DNA of 57,374 nucleotides from Jaapia argillacea MUCL 33604 (taxonomy: Eukaryota; Basidiomycota; Agaricomycetes; Jaapiales; Jaapiaceae), in the NCBI GenBank assembly GCA_000697665.1, contig KL197751.1:209383-266756 (forward strand), read 5' to 3'. Below are positions 10,283-19,935 of this stretch, in pieces (the stretch's first letter is position 1; every line of letters starts with the position of its first letter). Under the pieces are notes generated by a model that had not been told where the DNA came from, ran no database searches, and worked only from the letters and a program-made list of their open reading frames with translations. The translations under genes were made by a program, and so were the position numbers.

Positions 10283-13200
10283 ATGGCGGGAAGTCCTCAG
10301 CAGTCCTCAGCAGTGGAGCTACAGAACCAGGAGCATGGCCGTAACACGCCAAGAACGCCTGGTCGATACTCTGGGGGTATGTTCCATCCCGTCCTCCCAT
10401 TCCCATCAGCCTCCTGAGCTCAACCTCTCATGATCGCAGATGTTAGTCGCGCAAGCTATATTCTCCTGCCTGATTCTACTCCCTACGATCTCGAAGGTGG
10501 TCCAAGAAAGGTGATGCTAATGCGCCCCATGTGTCCGCCCGTGATCTCTGTCCTGATAACCATACAGTTTTCGAAACGCTACAACTATTGTTTGGACGTT
10601 CGATTGTTCTTGTTCATCGTTCCCGTCTTAGGGATAATTTGGATCCCTGGAATTTTGCAACTCACCACCTGGCCCGACGCCAAGGTTCGTTCCTCCTTCG
10701 CCTACATGTGGGCATCCCTCCTCACCATTCTTGTGCTTGACAGCTTTGGGGGGTAGGCTGGATATGGTGGAGCAGTTGGTTGACCTGTTTGTGGGGAGGT
10801 GAGCAATTTATGCCCCAAATTTACTTCTTGTCTGGCTGAACTGCTTTGCTCGGTGAGGCTGGTGGGTTGCCCTCATCGTTGCGTAAGTACTCAGCGTGAC
10901 TGGTCAGACGAAGTGTACTCATTCCTGACGCTGGTCCAGCATAATTCTTCCGAACCTTTTCCGCTCCACGATCGGCCTGATCGCAGTCGGGACTCAAAAG
11001 TATACGCATTGGATGCTAGAGCTGAAACGGTACGTCCTCACGCCCCTCCCGTCCTCGTCTCGTTACCTTCTCATTTCACTGCGACTGCACTCGCTCACTC
11101 ACCAACGTGTGCTATTCAGATTTAACGCGTTGCTGGCTTGGAGTCTTGGAATTTGGATCGCTTTCAACCCTCTCATCCTCGTGCACCAGGTCGACAACGC
11201 GAACGCCCGAAGCGTATCGATTCTATCAATAATCGGGAATGTTCTCTGCGGCCTTTCTCTTTCCTCTGCGTTGTTGCTACTCGAGAAGATATTTGTTCAG
11301 TTTATCAAGATGAATTTTTACCAGCGGTATTATACTGGTGAGCAATCCCGTTCGCCGACTTTGCCCCTTGTTTGCATTTGGATGGCTGATTTGCGCGTCG
11401 GATCTTTGTGTCCACTATAGAACGCTTCGAAGCGACTCTGACGGGTCTCTATATCACACATTTCGATCCATTACTTAAGGGGCCCGCTCAATTCAAAAGC
11501 GCACCAAAGATGCTTTTCAAGCAGGCTTTGAAAAAGTTTCGAGATGCTGCGAACACTACCACCCCGGTTTGGGGGGATGACCCCTCGGAGATTGTAGAAA
11601 CGTGAGTGGAGATTCCTCATTCTGTCGGAATGGTTGGTGGAGAGTTGATTGCTCAATGGTGGATAACGAATAGATGGATGTTTCGGCCAAATTCGCCGGA
11701 GACGAAGGAGGAGAATGCTTTGAATTCGTCGGATGATATGCTCAAGGTGCGTTTATTCTCCCGCATATTATCTCACCACAGCTTGTCTGAAATGTGTATG
11801 TTTGCTAGCTTGCTCGTGGGTTATTTGAGTCGATTGCCAACCAGCCTGTTACAAACAAGGATGCTAACGAAAATGCTTCCCGAGCTGAAGTAGAGGCTGC
11901 TTGCTCGTAAGCGTAGCGGCTTGTGATGATTTTGACTGAGGAGCCTGACTGAAAATCGCCATTGAGCACTCGAGGCGCGACCTAGCAAATGCGTTCCGAC
12001 GCCTGGATGTCCTCTTCATGCTTGGATGTGGTTACTGTTCCACTTTGATTTTCGCTCTGCTTCTGGCGCGTTTATCCTCCCTTGGCTACTCATCTTGGTG
12101 AATTGATGGGATCATCCTATTGCAGGACGTGGCGGCATTGAAGTTACTTACAGCATGTGGTGCAACTCTTCTTGGTGTTTCTTTTCCGTGGACTATGGTG
12201 ATGTGTTGCGGCGCTGACACCTCTACGTAGCTTTGAACTGGCTCTTCGCCGGTAGTCTTTCAGAAATGTTCATCAGTATCATATTCCTCCTTGTCAGACA
12301 TCCTTTCGACGTTGGGGATCGAGTGGAGCTTCCCGAGGGCAGCTATACTGTCAAGGAGCTTCTGTTGCTCCATACCGTTTTCTTGGACTCGAACGGGATA
12401 GTGGTACAGGTACCGAACATAGTTTTGCACACCAAGGTATGCCGTTCCCCATTCACCACCCCTTTCCTGTTGTAACACAGATACCTTCCGTTGATAGTAC
12501 ATTCAAAATATTCGCCGAAGTCCCCCCGTAACTCAGTCCCCGCCTCCATGGGACCGCCACTGATTCCATGATACTTAGATGTCGGAGCCGTTCAAATTTG
12601 ATATCGACTTCAGCACATCGTTTGGTCAGTTGGAGAGCCTGAGGGACAAGATGATGGCATTTCTCAAAGTCAACAGTGAAGACTTCTTCCCTATCTTTGA
12701 TTTAATGATATTGGGTGAGTCCGTCTCCATCGCCGTGGGAGAATCTACTCACATTTTTTGTTCAAAGAAACTCCGGACAAGACAATGTGCTTGAAAGTAG
12801 ATATCAAGTACAAGAGTAATTTGCAGCTCGATTCACTGAAAGGTTCGCGCTGCCTCTTTCTAGCTCCGTTTTCGACGCAATGACCATCATATATCTAGCT
12901 CAGCGTCGTAATAAGTGGATTTGTGCTCTCGTGCAAGCTCGATCTGACTGCGAGATCTACGGTCCAAATGGAAATCCTAACCCACCACCAATTTCAAGAT
13001 ACACGATGATTCCCTGGGAAACAGTGGAGGGCGACGATCTCAAGAAGGCCGAAGCTGAGGCGAAGGACCCCCCAAAGAAGGTTATGCCTGAAGGAGGCTG
13101 GCGACTGACGGCAGGCAATGTTGTCGCTGGTGTGCAATTTGTTACGCTTCACATGGCGATTGATCCATTGACCACCTCACTACCCAGCCGACGCCGCATC

Positions 13201-13474
13201 CGATGTGGCCGTCTTTGGTGACGCGAAGGATGTAAGAAGCTTGGACCATCGCTCATCATAACTAAACTATGATCTTCATTTCTCGCAGCTCCGTCCATCC
13301 GCGACTCATGCGAGCACAGAGGCGCTCCCAGGCAGGTCAACTACGGCCTCATCCATCCCCTCAGTGTCCTCTCGTAACTCTTTACCTCCGCTTACAACTA
13401 GCCCAAGTTCTTCGACCGAAATGCCCAAGGTGTCGACACCTAAAGTTCCGATTTTTACTCGTGCACACAGATAG
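10283..13474 (+). pseudogene. EF-hand MscS channel, degenerate copy 1
   Basis: Nearly every exon of the 800-residue channel at 48385-51888 can be found here in the right order and phase, from MAGSPQQ to the tail STPKVPIFTRAHR. The pore exon (about 12233-12436) reads [32 protein letters not shown]. Three in-frame deletions are visible: 53 codons in exon 2, 4 codons in exon 3 and 26 codons before the EF-hand loop. The loop itself reads NKDANENASRAE, lacking the acidic first ligand and the central Gly. The frame cannot be carried through a normal junction after this exon: the acceptor and exon start present in the intact copy are missing near 11915-11965, and a stop precedes the conserved IAIEHS-like segment. 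A later donor is GC (about 12066) instead of GT. Most likely a pseudogene that kept its frame until recently, or a transcript needing unusual splicing. Confidence 0.65.
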
Positions 13475-13795
13475 GGCGATGAGTCTGATTTCCTTCGTAG
13501 CAATGCTTCTTGACTTGACCATGTATCTTATCGAGTTGGGTTACGGTATATGGATAGACGAAGCGGTTTGGTACCTTTGTGGCATGGCAGTCAACTTGCG
13601 TTCAGTTTCACGCTCGTCCTTCACCTTCGCACTATCCTGGTCAGACCGTGGCGGCTTACTCAACCCAAGGCCTCAAATAGGGAAAGGTTGTTGGGATCGT
13701 CGCTGAATCTTATCACGTCAATCCCGCATAGCAGTGGACACGGGGTCGAGAAGCAAGGCTTCAGGTGGTTAGTGCGCACCAGGTGCCAATGCCAG
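13475..13795. other. Junction of MscS copy 1 flank and BTB gene 2 upstream region
   Basis: No gene is seen. The first 70 bases are the end of the duplicated MscS block. From about 13600 the sequence matches the upstream region of BTB gene 3 (about 18150-18400): both contain TTCACTTTCGCACTATCCTG-like and GTTGGGATCGTCGCTGAATC segments. Confidence 0.5.
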
Positions 13796-13801
13796 TATAA
13801 A
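13796..13801 (+). promoter_or_regulatory. TATA box of BTB gene 2
   Basis: TATAAA lies 48 bases before the ATG at 13844, inside upstream sequence shared with the other BTB paralogues. Confidence 0.5.
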
Positions 13802-13843
13802 GAACTAGTCAGCCGACACACCAATCCAGGTTCCCTTGCTACC

Positions 13844-14693
13844 ATGTCCACCTCCAGCGATGATGAATACGGCGCATATTACTGGCAAGATATAATCTTC
13901 TCGGTATGGATGTCGTGCTCGATCAATGTTGATGGTATCTCTGATGGCCATGACGACTTGGGTACAGGTGGAAGGCCAGTTGTTCAAAGTCCCCAAGACG
14001 TACTTTGTGCAGCACTCTGAAATTTTCCGTGATATGTTCACGTTACCAAACATGGGAACAAATGCAGAGGGGACGAGCGATCAGAACCCGCTACGATTGG
14101 AAGGGATAAAGAAGAAGGATTTTGTACGACTTTTGAGGGTCATTTACCCAAGGTCAGTATCTCACCGTCTCAACTAGATCGAACTCATATTAGTCTTTTG
14201 AAGGTCTCTCAACAACGACATCAAAACGGCCGAGGAATGGTCCTCGGTGTTGAAATTATCTTTGCTGTGGAACTTCACGGACGTCCAGAAGCTCGCCATA
14301 CGGAGTCTTACCATGTCTCCTGGCGTCGCTCCGGCCCAAAAGGTTAAACTGGGGCTGGAGCACAACATTCGCTTTTGGGCGGTGCGAGGTGGGGTGGAAC
14401 TGGTGAAACGTTCCGAGAGATTGAGTATACAAGAGGGCGGAGAATTGGGTATCATGGCGACAGTGGTGATTGCTGGAGTTCGGGAATCTTACCGTCAGAT
14501 TTTGCAGCACCCTCGTGCTCGGCATCCTTATGCAGGTCCTCCGGTCGAATTCCCATGTGAAGACTACTACAGTTACGATCCGGTCGCTGCTGAAACACAG
14601 AAGGATCTTAAATGCGCCAACTTGGTGGCTCATGCGTTTGGTTGGAAGTACGAAGAAGTTATCGAAGAAGAAGAAAAGTATAAAGCCAACTAG
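13844..14693 (+). CDS. BTB/POZ-domain protein, paralogue 2
   Basis: Exons 13844-13903, 13968-14152 and 14204-14693 join in phase to give 244 residues. The leader (MSTSSDDEYGAYYWQDIIFS), the BTB core (VEGQLFKVPKTYFVQHSEIF, then FVRLLRVIYP) and the helical exon 3 match paralogues 1 and 3. It differs in two places. A short deletion follows TMSP, removing the TYDFT segment. Between VRESYRQ and the conserved HAFGWKYEE, the CxxC-bearing stretch of the others is replaced by an unrelated Pro/Tyr-rich segment. It is the only BTB copy with no LRR-type gene behind it; repeat R copy 3 follows instead. All splice sites are GT-AG. Substrates and partners are unknown. Confidence 0.85.
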
Positions 14694-15154
14694 CTTGTAT
14701 TACTTGCATCAGTTTGTCGACCGTCTGCCTACGCGAAATTCATACATCCTTGGGACTGGTATCACTCGGATTTCGGGACTTTGTCTTCCTCCGCCTGAAC
14801 TATCCTCAGAATATAAATTGGACGCCGAAGACGCTCGTAGAAATTCAACAGCACATATCGACCCACACTCCACCTCACATCTCATCCTACCGCCTTCCTC
14901 GCTGCTCCGCCCTCAGAACCTCCATCCTCTCGTACTACCTTCGGAATCAGACATCCACCAAGTTTACAAAGCGAAGCCTGGCGAACAGTCCCTCGTCCCA
15001 AATGATCAAACGGTCAGGGATGCACTAAGAGGAAGGTCTGCGCCGGAATATAATGTGGTGGACAGTTCTGAAGGAAGGTGTTGGGGTTTAAAATGGGAGG
15101 GAGAGCGAGGATGTCGCTGGTGTTGTGTGATCGTCCAAGGTGCGAACGTCTCGA
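14694..15154. other. 3' flank of BTB gene 2
   Basis: The first 170 bases match the 3' flanks of the other BTB genes (GGATTT, CTTTGTCTTCCTCCGCCTGA, GACGCTCGTAGAAATTCAA). A 295-codon open frame spans this flank from inside the BTB gene (14470-15357), but it crosses into unrelated repeat sequence and is not conserved in the other flanks, so I do not call it a gene. Confidence 0.5.
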
Positions 15155-17480
15155 TGAGATCTTATCTTATCTTATCGGTCCATCTTGGGTTTGTTTGGAG
15201 ACGTTGCACAGCCACTCCCCAACTTCCTGTCCATCCAACGACAACACCCACTTGTTTGGACAGGGAGTTCCTATTGGAATCGCTCCTCCAGCTACCACAC
15301 CCAAGCATCCAAGTTTGCCACCGCCACCCACTCCAGTTTCCAATATCAACGAAATGACTGTACACCCTGCTCGGCGAATCCACATGGCAGCCGTTCAACC
15401 CTCTGCGTATCACCTTACGCTCAATTATTGCACGATAAATGAAGGGAGGAGATTGCCGTGTGGACATGGTTAAGATATTGATGCCTGATCGAGGAATTCA
15501 GGAGGGAAGACGGCGGATGTGATGCATATTACGATCTGGTATGTTTGCCTTCCTTTCAACTCGTCCCCTTCTTGATATTTCGATTCGATGTACAGTTCCG
15601 CCCTCCATCCACCCCCTCTCCAGAATTGATGCCCTGGATGCATAGCCCACGAGAAGCTTGGAGGTGTTGGACTGTGGGTGAGGGGCGGCGTGTGGGGGCC
15701 GTCGAGAATGATGTATCAGTGGGCTCTGAAGTGCTGAGGACGGGGATACTTATCGATGAAAACGAGGAATGCGGTGAATTCTACGAACTCTTAAGTCAGC
15801 CTTCAACTCCCTCTCCTTACAACCCTGACTCCAAGCTTGCTGCCTCCAGTTTTGACGTGGGCTTTGGGGTTGAAAGGAGGTCAGGCGGATACCACGCGCG
15901 TACTGGAGCCCTTCCTCCTCTCCTCCCTCATTCCTTACCCATATCTACTCAAAACAGCTCCATCAACAAATGATGCTACACCCTCACCCTACCGATCCCG
16001 ATCAGCCTTGTGACCATGCACCCAGTGCACCTCAACCATGAGAAGCTTAGGGAGTATCGTTCGTGGGCGGATGAAAGGGGGTGGTAGGTGGAGGGTGTTA
16101 AGCAATTTGGGGAATGGATTATGGTTGGTCAGTGGTTATTAGTAGTCTTCGAGGGGGAGGATCGAGGGATGCAGGGTTATAAAGGGTCCTATGAGGTAGG
16201 CACGTTAGCCTCCCTCTGACAAGCACACCTCCGACCTTCCACTTTACTCTACAGTTCGCGTCCCCCCCACTACCCTCCAAATATGCGCACTGGGTCCATA
16301 TGTTTTCCCTAAGCACCTATACCGACAAGTGTTCGGATGGCGAATGAAGGATGCGATTGATCTGTGGAGGGCGATGGATAAGATGGTTGTAGAGTATGGA
16401 CGATGAGGATTGGAGGCCGCTGACCTACCATTAAAGGTTACTCTGCTACATCTCCCCAGCAATCTGAGAGTTACTTCGTGATGCCACCTCACCCTTTCGA
16501 TCTCCACACTTTGGAGAACCGAACAGGTTCGGTGGCTCGTTTGTATGACCCTCAACTGGCTTAAGGTCTGATGCTCCTCGTTAACTTTCGCACTATCCTG
16601 GTGGTTTACTCACACGTTCACACCTAGCCCCGCCGCCGTCATACACCAGAGTTCGAATACCATAAACACGACCATACACCCTCACCTTCCTGATCCCAAT
16701 CGGCTTCGTAACTCTTCAGCCTATTCACCTCAAATATGAGCTTAGGGTGGATCGTTGCGTCTGATCGAGGAATGCGGGATGGAATGAGGGATTTGGTGGA
16801 TATCAGTATCTGGTACGTCCAACTCCGTTTCAACTTGCCCTCTTCTTGATCTTGGGATTCGCTGGACAGTCCTCCACCTCGGAGCGCCTATACCACGAGT
16901 AGTTTGGAGGGTGCTATTTGGACGCCATGAGGGACGGATGCGAGAGGGGTATGGAGAGGATCGAGGAGCGTAGCGAGGGGTAGGAATGGATACTCGTAAC
17001 GAGCTGGGTACGTTTGGCATTCATCTCAACCCCATCCAGTTTCTGATCTTGGGATTTGCTGGATGGTTCTTTCGCCTCCATCCCTCCAGAAAGGAAGAAA
17101 AGCGAGGGATGTGATGGGTTCTATGAATTGGTACGTTGATCTTCGTCTCCCTCTCCTGTTTAATGACAACCCCTCTAAATTTTCAGCTTGGAATTCGTTG
17201 TCGATTTCAACTACCTTCTATCCATCCTTTCAACGGATGGCCTGGATCCATACTCGAACACAAAGCGCATATACCACGAGGTGTTTGGATGGCGGATAAA
17301 GCGGTGTGGAGGCGGGTCCTGGGGTTGGAGGATGAGGATTGAAAGAAAACGAGGGGAACCGTAAACAGAACACTGATTACCTCCACTGGGTTGGTCCTCA
17401 ATCTGATTGCTAATTAGGATCTGGCGCCTCCCCGCCCTGAAGTTCACGGGCGCCACGCGATGTAGTTCGGATGAGAATTA
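15155..17480. repeat. Diverged dispersed repeat R, copy 3
   Basis: It starts at GATCTTATCTTATCTTATCGG and aligns with copy 1 (3705-5400) for more than 1.5 kb, and with copy 2 for its first 500 bases. A stretch at 16315-16400 still reads well as protein (PIYRQVFGWRMKDAIDLWRA), so part of the repeat probably derives from a coding gene. Related segments recur inside it every few hundred bases (TGATCTTGGGATTCGCTG near 16850, a similar one near 17045), pointing to internal duplication of an exon-intron unit. There is no open gene. Boundaries are approximate. Confidence 0.55.
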
Positions 17481-17734
17481 GAATTGGTTGAAAGAGTTCG
17501 GGTGAGCATAACGTTACTTCGTCCATCATCCTCTGCTAAATCCCGCCTCTCCCCCAATTGATTTACTTTCAATACCTCCATATCAAACAGCGTCCACACA
17601 CCTCATCCCACTGAGCCCCGTCGGCGTTGCTACTGTTCACCCAGAGTGACTCGAACAGGAGGAGCCCCATGTATCATTCAAGTTGGAGGGCCAACGAAGG
17701 GAGAGGGTCAGTGTGTGCATGTCGACGATGTAAG

Positions 17735-18060
17735 GTACATCAGACTACCCTTCTGCTCGTCCACTTGTTGATCTTGGGATTCACAGTAGACTGTTCCGAT
17801 CTAACCGTTCGCCGGGGTCAATGAAACAGGCAGGATGGGGTACAGCGAGGAGTTGGTTCGGTGAGATTGGTCGTACTGGACGGGTGAAAGGAATCTCACG
17901 GCTATGACGGTACATTTCTCCACCCTTCTACCCGTTCACTTGTTAATCTCGGGATTCACAGTAGACAGTTCCGATATCACCATCCGTCGGGGTCGACGAG
18001 GAGTCCAGATGGACGTAGGGAGGAGTCGGTTCAATGAGATTGGTCGTACCCGGATGTGAT
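17735..18060. repeat. Tandem pair with period about 175 bases
   Basis: Two imperfect units follow each other: CACTTGTTGATCTTGGGATT at 17762 and CACTTGTTAATCTCGGGATT at 17937. Both continue with CACAGTAGAC.GTTCCGAT, a CGGGGTC.A.GA block and a GGTTC..TGAGATTGGTCGTAC block. They resemble the internal units of repeat R, so this is probably the degraded end of R copy 3. Confidence 0.65.
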
Positions 18061-18376
18061 GCCCGACCGGATGGTTGAGATTGACAAGCAAGTCGGCGGT
18101 ATCTGCTCGAGTCAACCTCACCCGTTCGATCTCCCTACTATGGAGATCCGACGGGGTTGGTGTCTCTTGTGCGTGGCCGTCAACTTACGTATAATATTAC
18201 CCTCGTCCTTCACTTTCACACTATCCTGATCAGCCCGTGGTGGTTTACTTAATACGAGGCCTCGATAGGAAAAGATCGTTGGGATCGTCGCTGAATCTTA
18301 TCACTTCAATCCTAGGACAGGAGTGGACACGGGGTCGAGAAGCAAAGCATGAGGCGGGTGCAGGGCGGATTGTGAA
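18061..18376. other. Upstream region of BTB gene 3
   Basis: No gene. From about 18150 it matches 13600-13790 upstream of BTB gene 2, including GTTGGGATCGTCGCTGAATC. This shows that the BTB duplication unit includes at least 300 bases of 5' flank. Confidence 0.5.
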
Positions 18377-18382
18377 TATAAA
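18377..18382 (+). promoter_or_regulatory. TATA box of BTB gene 3
   Basis: TATAAA lies 78 bases before the ATG at 18455, matching the spacing in BTB gene 1 (76 bases). Confidence 0.55.
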
Positions 18383-18454
18383 GGAAGAGTCGACCGACAC
18401 ACCAATACACGTTCCCACTTACCACCCTCCCTCACCATCTGCTCATTCGCTATC

Positions 18455-19290
18455 ATGTCCACCTCTGGAGACGATGAATACGCCGCATATTACTGTCAAG
18501 ATATAATCTTCTCGGTACGGATGTTCTTCTCGATCATTCTTGATGGTCATTCTGATGGCCATGGCGGCTTGCGTATACTAGGTGGAGGGCCAATTGTTGA
18601 AAGTCCCGAAAACGTACTTTGAGCGACACTCCGAGGTTTTCCGTGGCATGTTCACGTTACCAAACGTAGGAACAGATGTGGAGGGGACGAGCGACCAAAA
18701 CCCGCTACGATTGGAAGGGATAATGAAGAAGGATTTTCTACGACTTTTACGAGTCATGTACCCATGGTCAGTATCTGGTCGTTCTCAACTATATTGAACT
18801 CACTGTGGTCTTTTGAAGGTCCGTCAAAAACGACATCAAAACAGCTGAGGAATGGTCCTCAGTGTTGAAATTGTCTTCGCTATGGAACTTTGAAGAAATC
18901 GAGCAGCTCGCCATACGGAGTCTCACATTATCTCCTAAGACGTACGACTTCACTCCAGTCCAGATGGTTAAACTGGGGTTGGAGCACAACGTTCGTTTTT
19001 GGGTAGTGCGGGGTGGGGCGGAACTGGTGAAACGTTCCGAGAGATTGAGTACAGAGGAAGGAGGACTAATGGGTATGATGGCCACGGTGGTGATCAGTGG
19101 AGTTAGGGAATGTGACCGCCAGGTTAGGTTTTGTCCTGAATGTGAGAAAAAGCCAAGGGCGTCCCTGTTGGAGGATGCAGCGGCGGCTCAAAAACGGGAG
19201 AACAACTTCTTTGGAAAATTGGTTGCTGACGCGTTTGGTTGGAATTATGTAGAAATTGTCAAAGAAGAAGAAAAGTATAAAGCCGACTAG
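18455..19290 (+). CDS. BTB/POZ-domain protein, paralogue 3
   Basis: Exons 18455-18514, 18582-18766 and 18819-19290 join in phase to give 238 residues, the same length as paralogue 1 and closest to it. The BTB core reads VEGQLLKVPKTYFERHSEVF and FLRLLRVMYP. Exon 3 continues TAEEWSSVLKLSSLWNFEEIEQLA. The variable segment before the conserved VADAFGW carries CPEC near residue 182, at the place of CPSC in paralogue 1, so a metal-binding or disulphide role is possible but unproven. The downstream neighbour is the better-preserved LRR-type gene, in the same order as after paralogue 1. Confidence 0.85.
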
Positions 19291-19935
19291 CTTGTATCAC
19301 TTGTATCCGTCTACCTATGTGAAATCTATACATCCTTAGGACCATCACCCGGATTTTGAGTCTTTGTCTTTTCTCCGCCTGAGCAATCCTCAGAATAGAT
19401 TGGACATCGGGGACGCTCGTAGAAATTCAATGACACAATCCTCACTGCTCAGCCCCCCCTTCTCAACTCGAGAACTGCCCACCACATTATATCCCAGCGA
19501 AGACCTTTGCAAACTCGGAGAATTTCTGATTCCGAAGGTAGCACGAGAGGATGGAGGCCCCCAATTGACTCAGGAGACGACGGCTTAGAGAGAGTAGTCA
19601 GTGGATGCGCATTGGCAAGGATGAGTCGTCGTCTGGATTAGAGTCGTAGACGATGCATAAATGGACAAGGGAGAAGCCAGGGAGAGTGTCATTGGGATGA
19701 GTCCTGAGGCCTGAGTGGTTGATAGTCATCGCTGAGAATTAGCACAGAATTTGAGTGGCTTTCCCGCTAGCGAGCTCGAGAGGGAGAATGCACAGAACGT
19801 TCGCACCAGAGATGGTTGCGCCTCGAACGTTAGACCCCACGAGCCCCACGCGGCCGAGTCTGCTTGATCTGGCAAGCGTTCTCGTGTCTTGCTTCTCCCC
19901 TCCTCCCTTAGTACTTCTCACGTGCACAAGAAACG
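19291..19935. other. Spacer between BTB gene 3 and LRR-type gene
   Basis: No gene. The spacer aligns with 1416-2120 behind BTB gene 1 for most of its length, supporting one duplicated BTB-plus-LRR unit. Confidence 0.5.

Larger units (their letters stand above)
9468..13545 (+). repeat. Segmental duplication containing MscS copy 1
   Basis: This block aligns from upstream flank through 3' flank with 47555-51940. Landmarks in both include GTTAGCGGTTCT / GTCAGCGGTTCT, GGAACTAAACCTGTCTTG, GCGCCCAGGAACCCCCGG, CTTTGAGTCAAGTTTCAC and the whole exon-intron series of the channel gene. The copies lie about 38 kb apart in the same orientation. This one is shorter mainly because of deletions inside the gene. 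Similarity fades within about 70 bases after the stop codon. Confidence 0.8.

Noticed and set aside
14470-15357. 295-codon plus-strand open frame
   Set aside because: It starts inside BTB gene 2 in another frame and runs through non-coding flank into repeat R. The matching flanks of the other BTB genes are not open.
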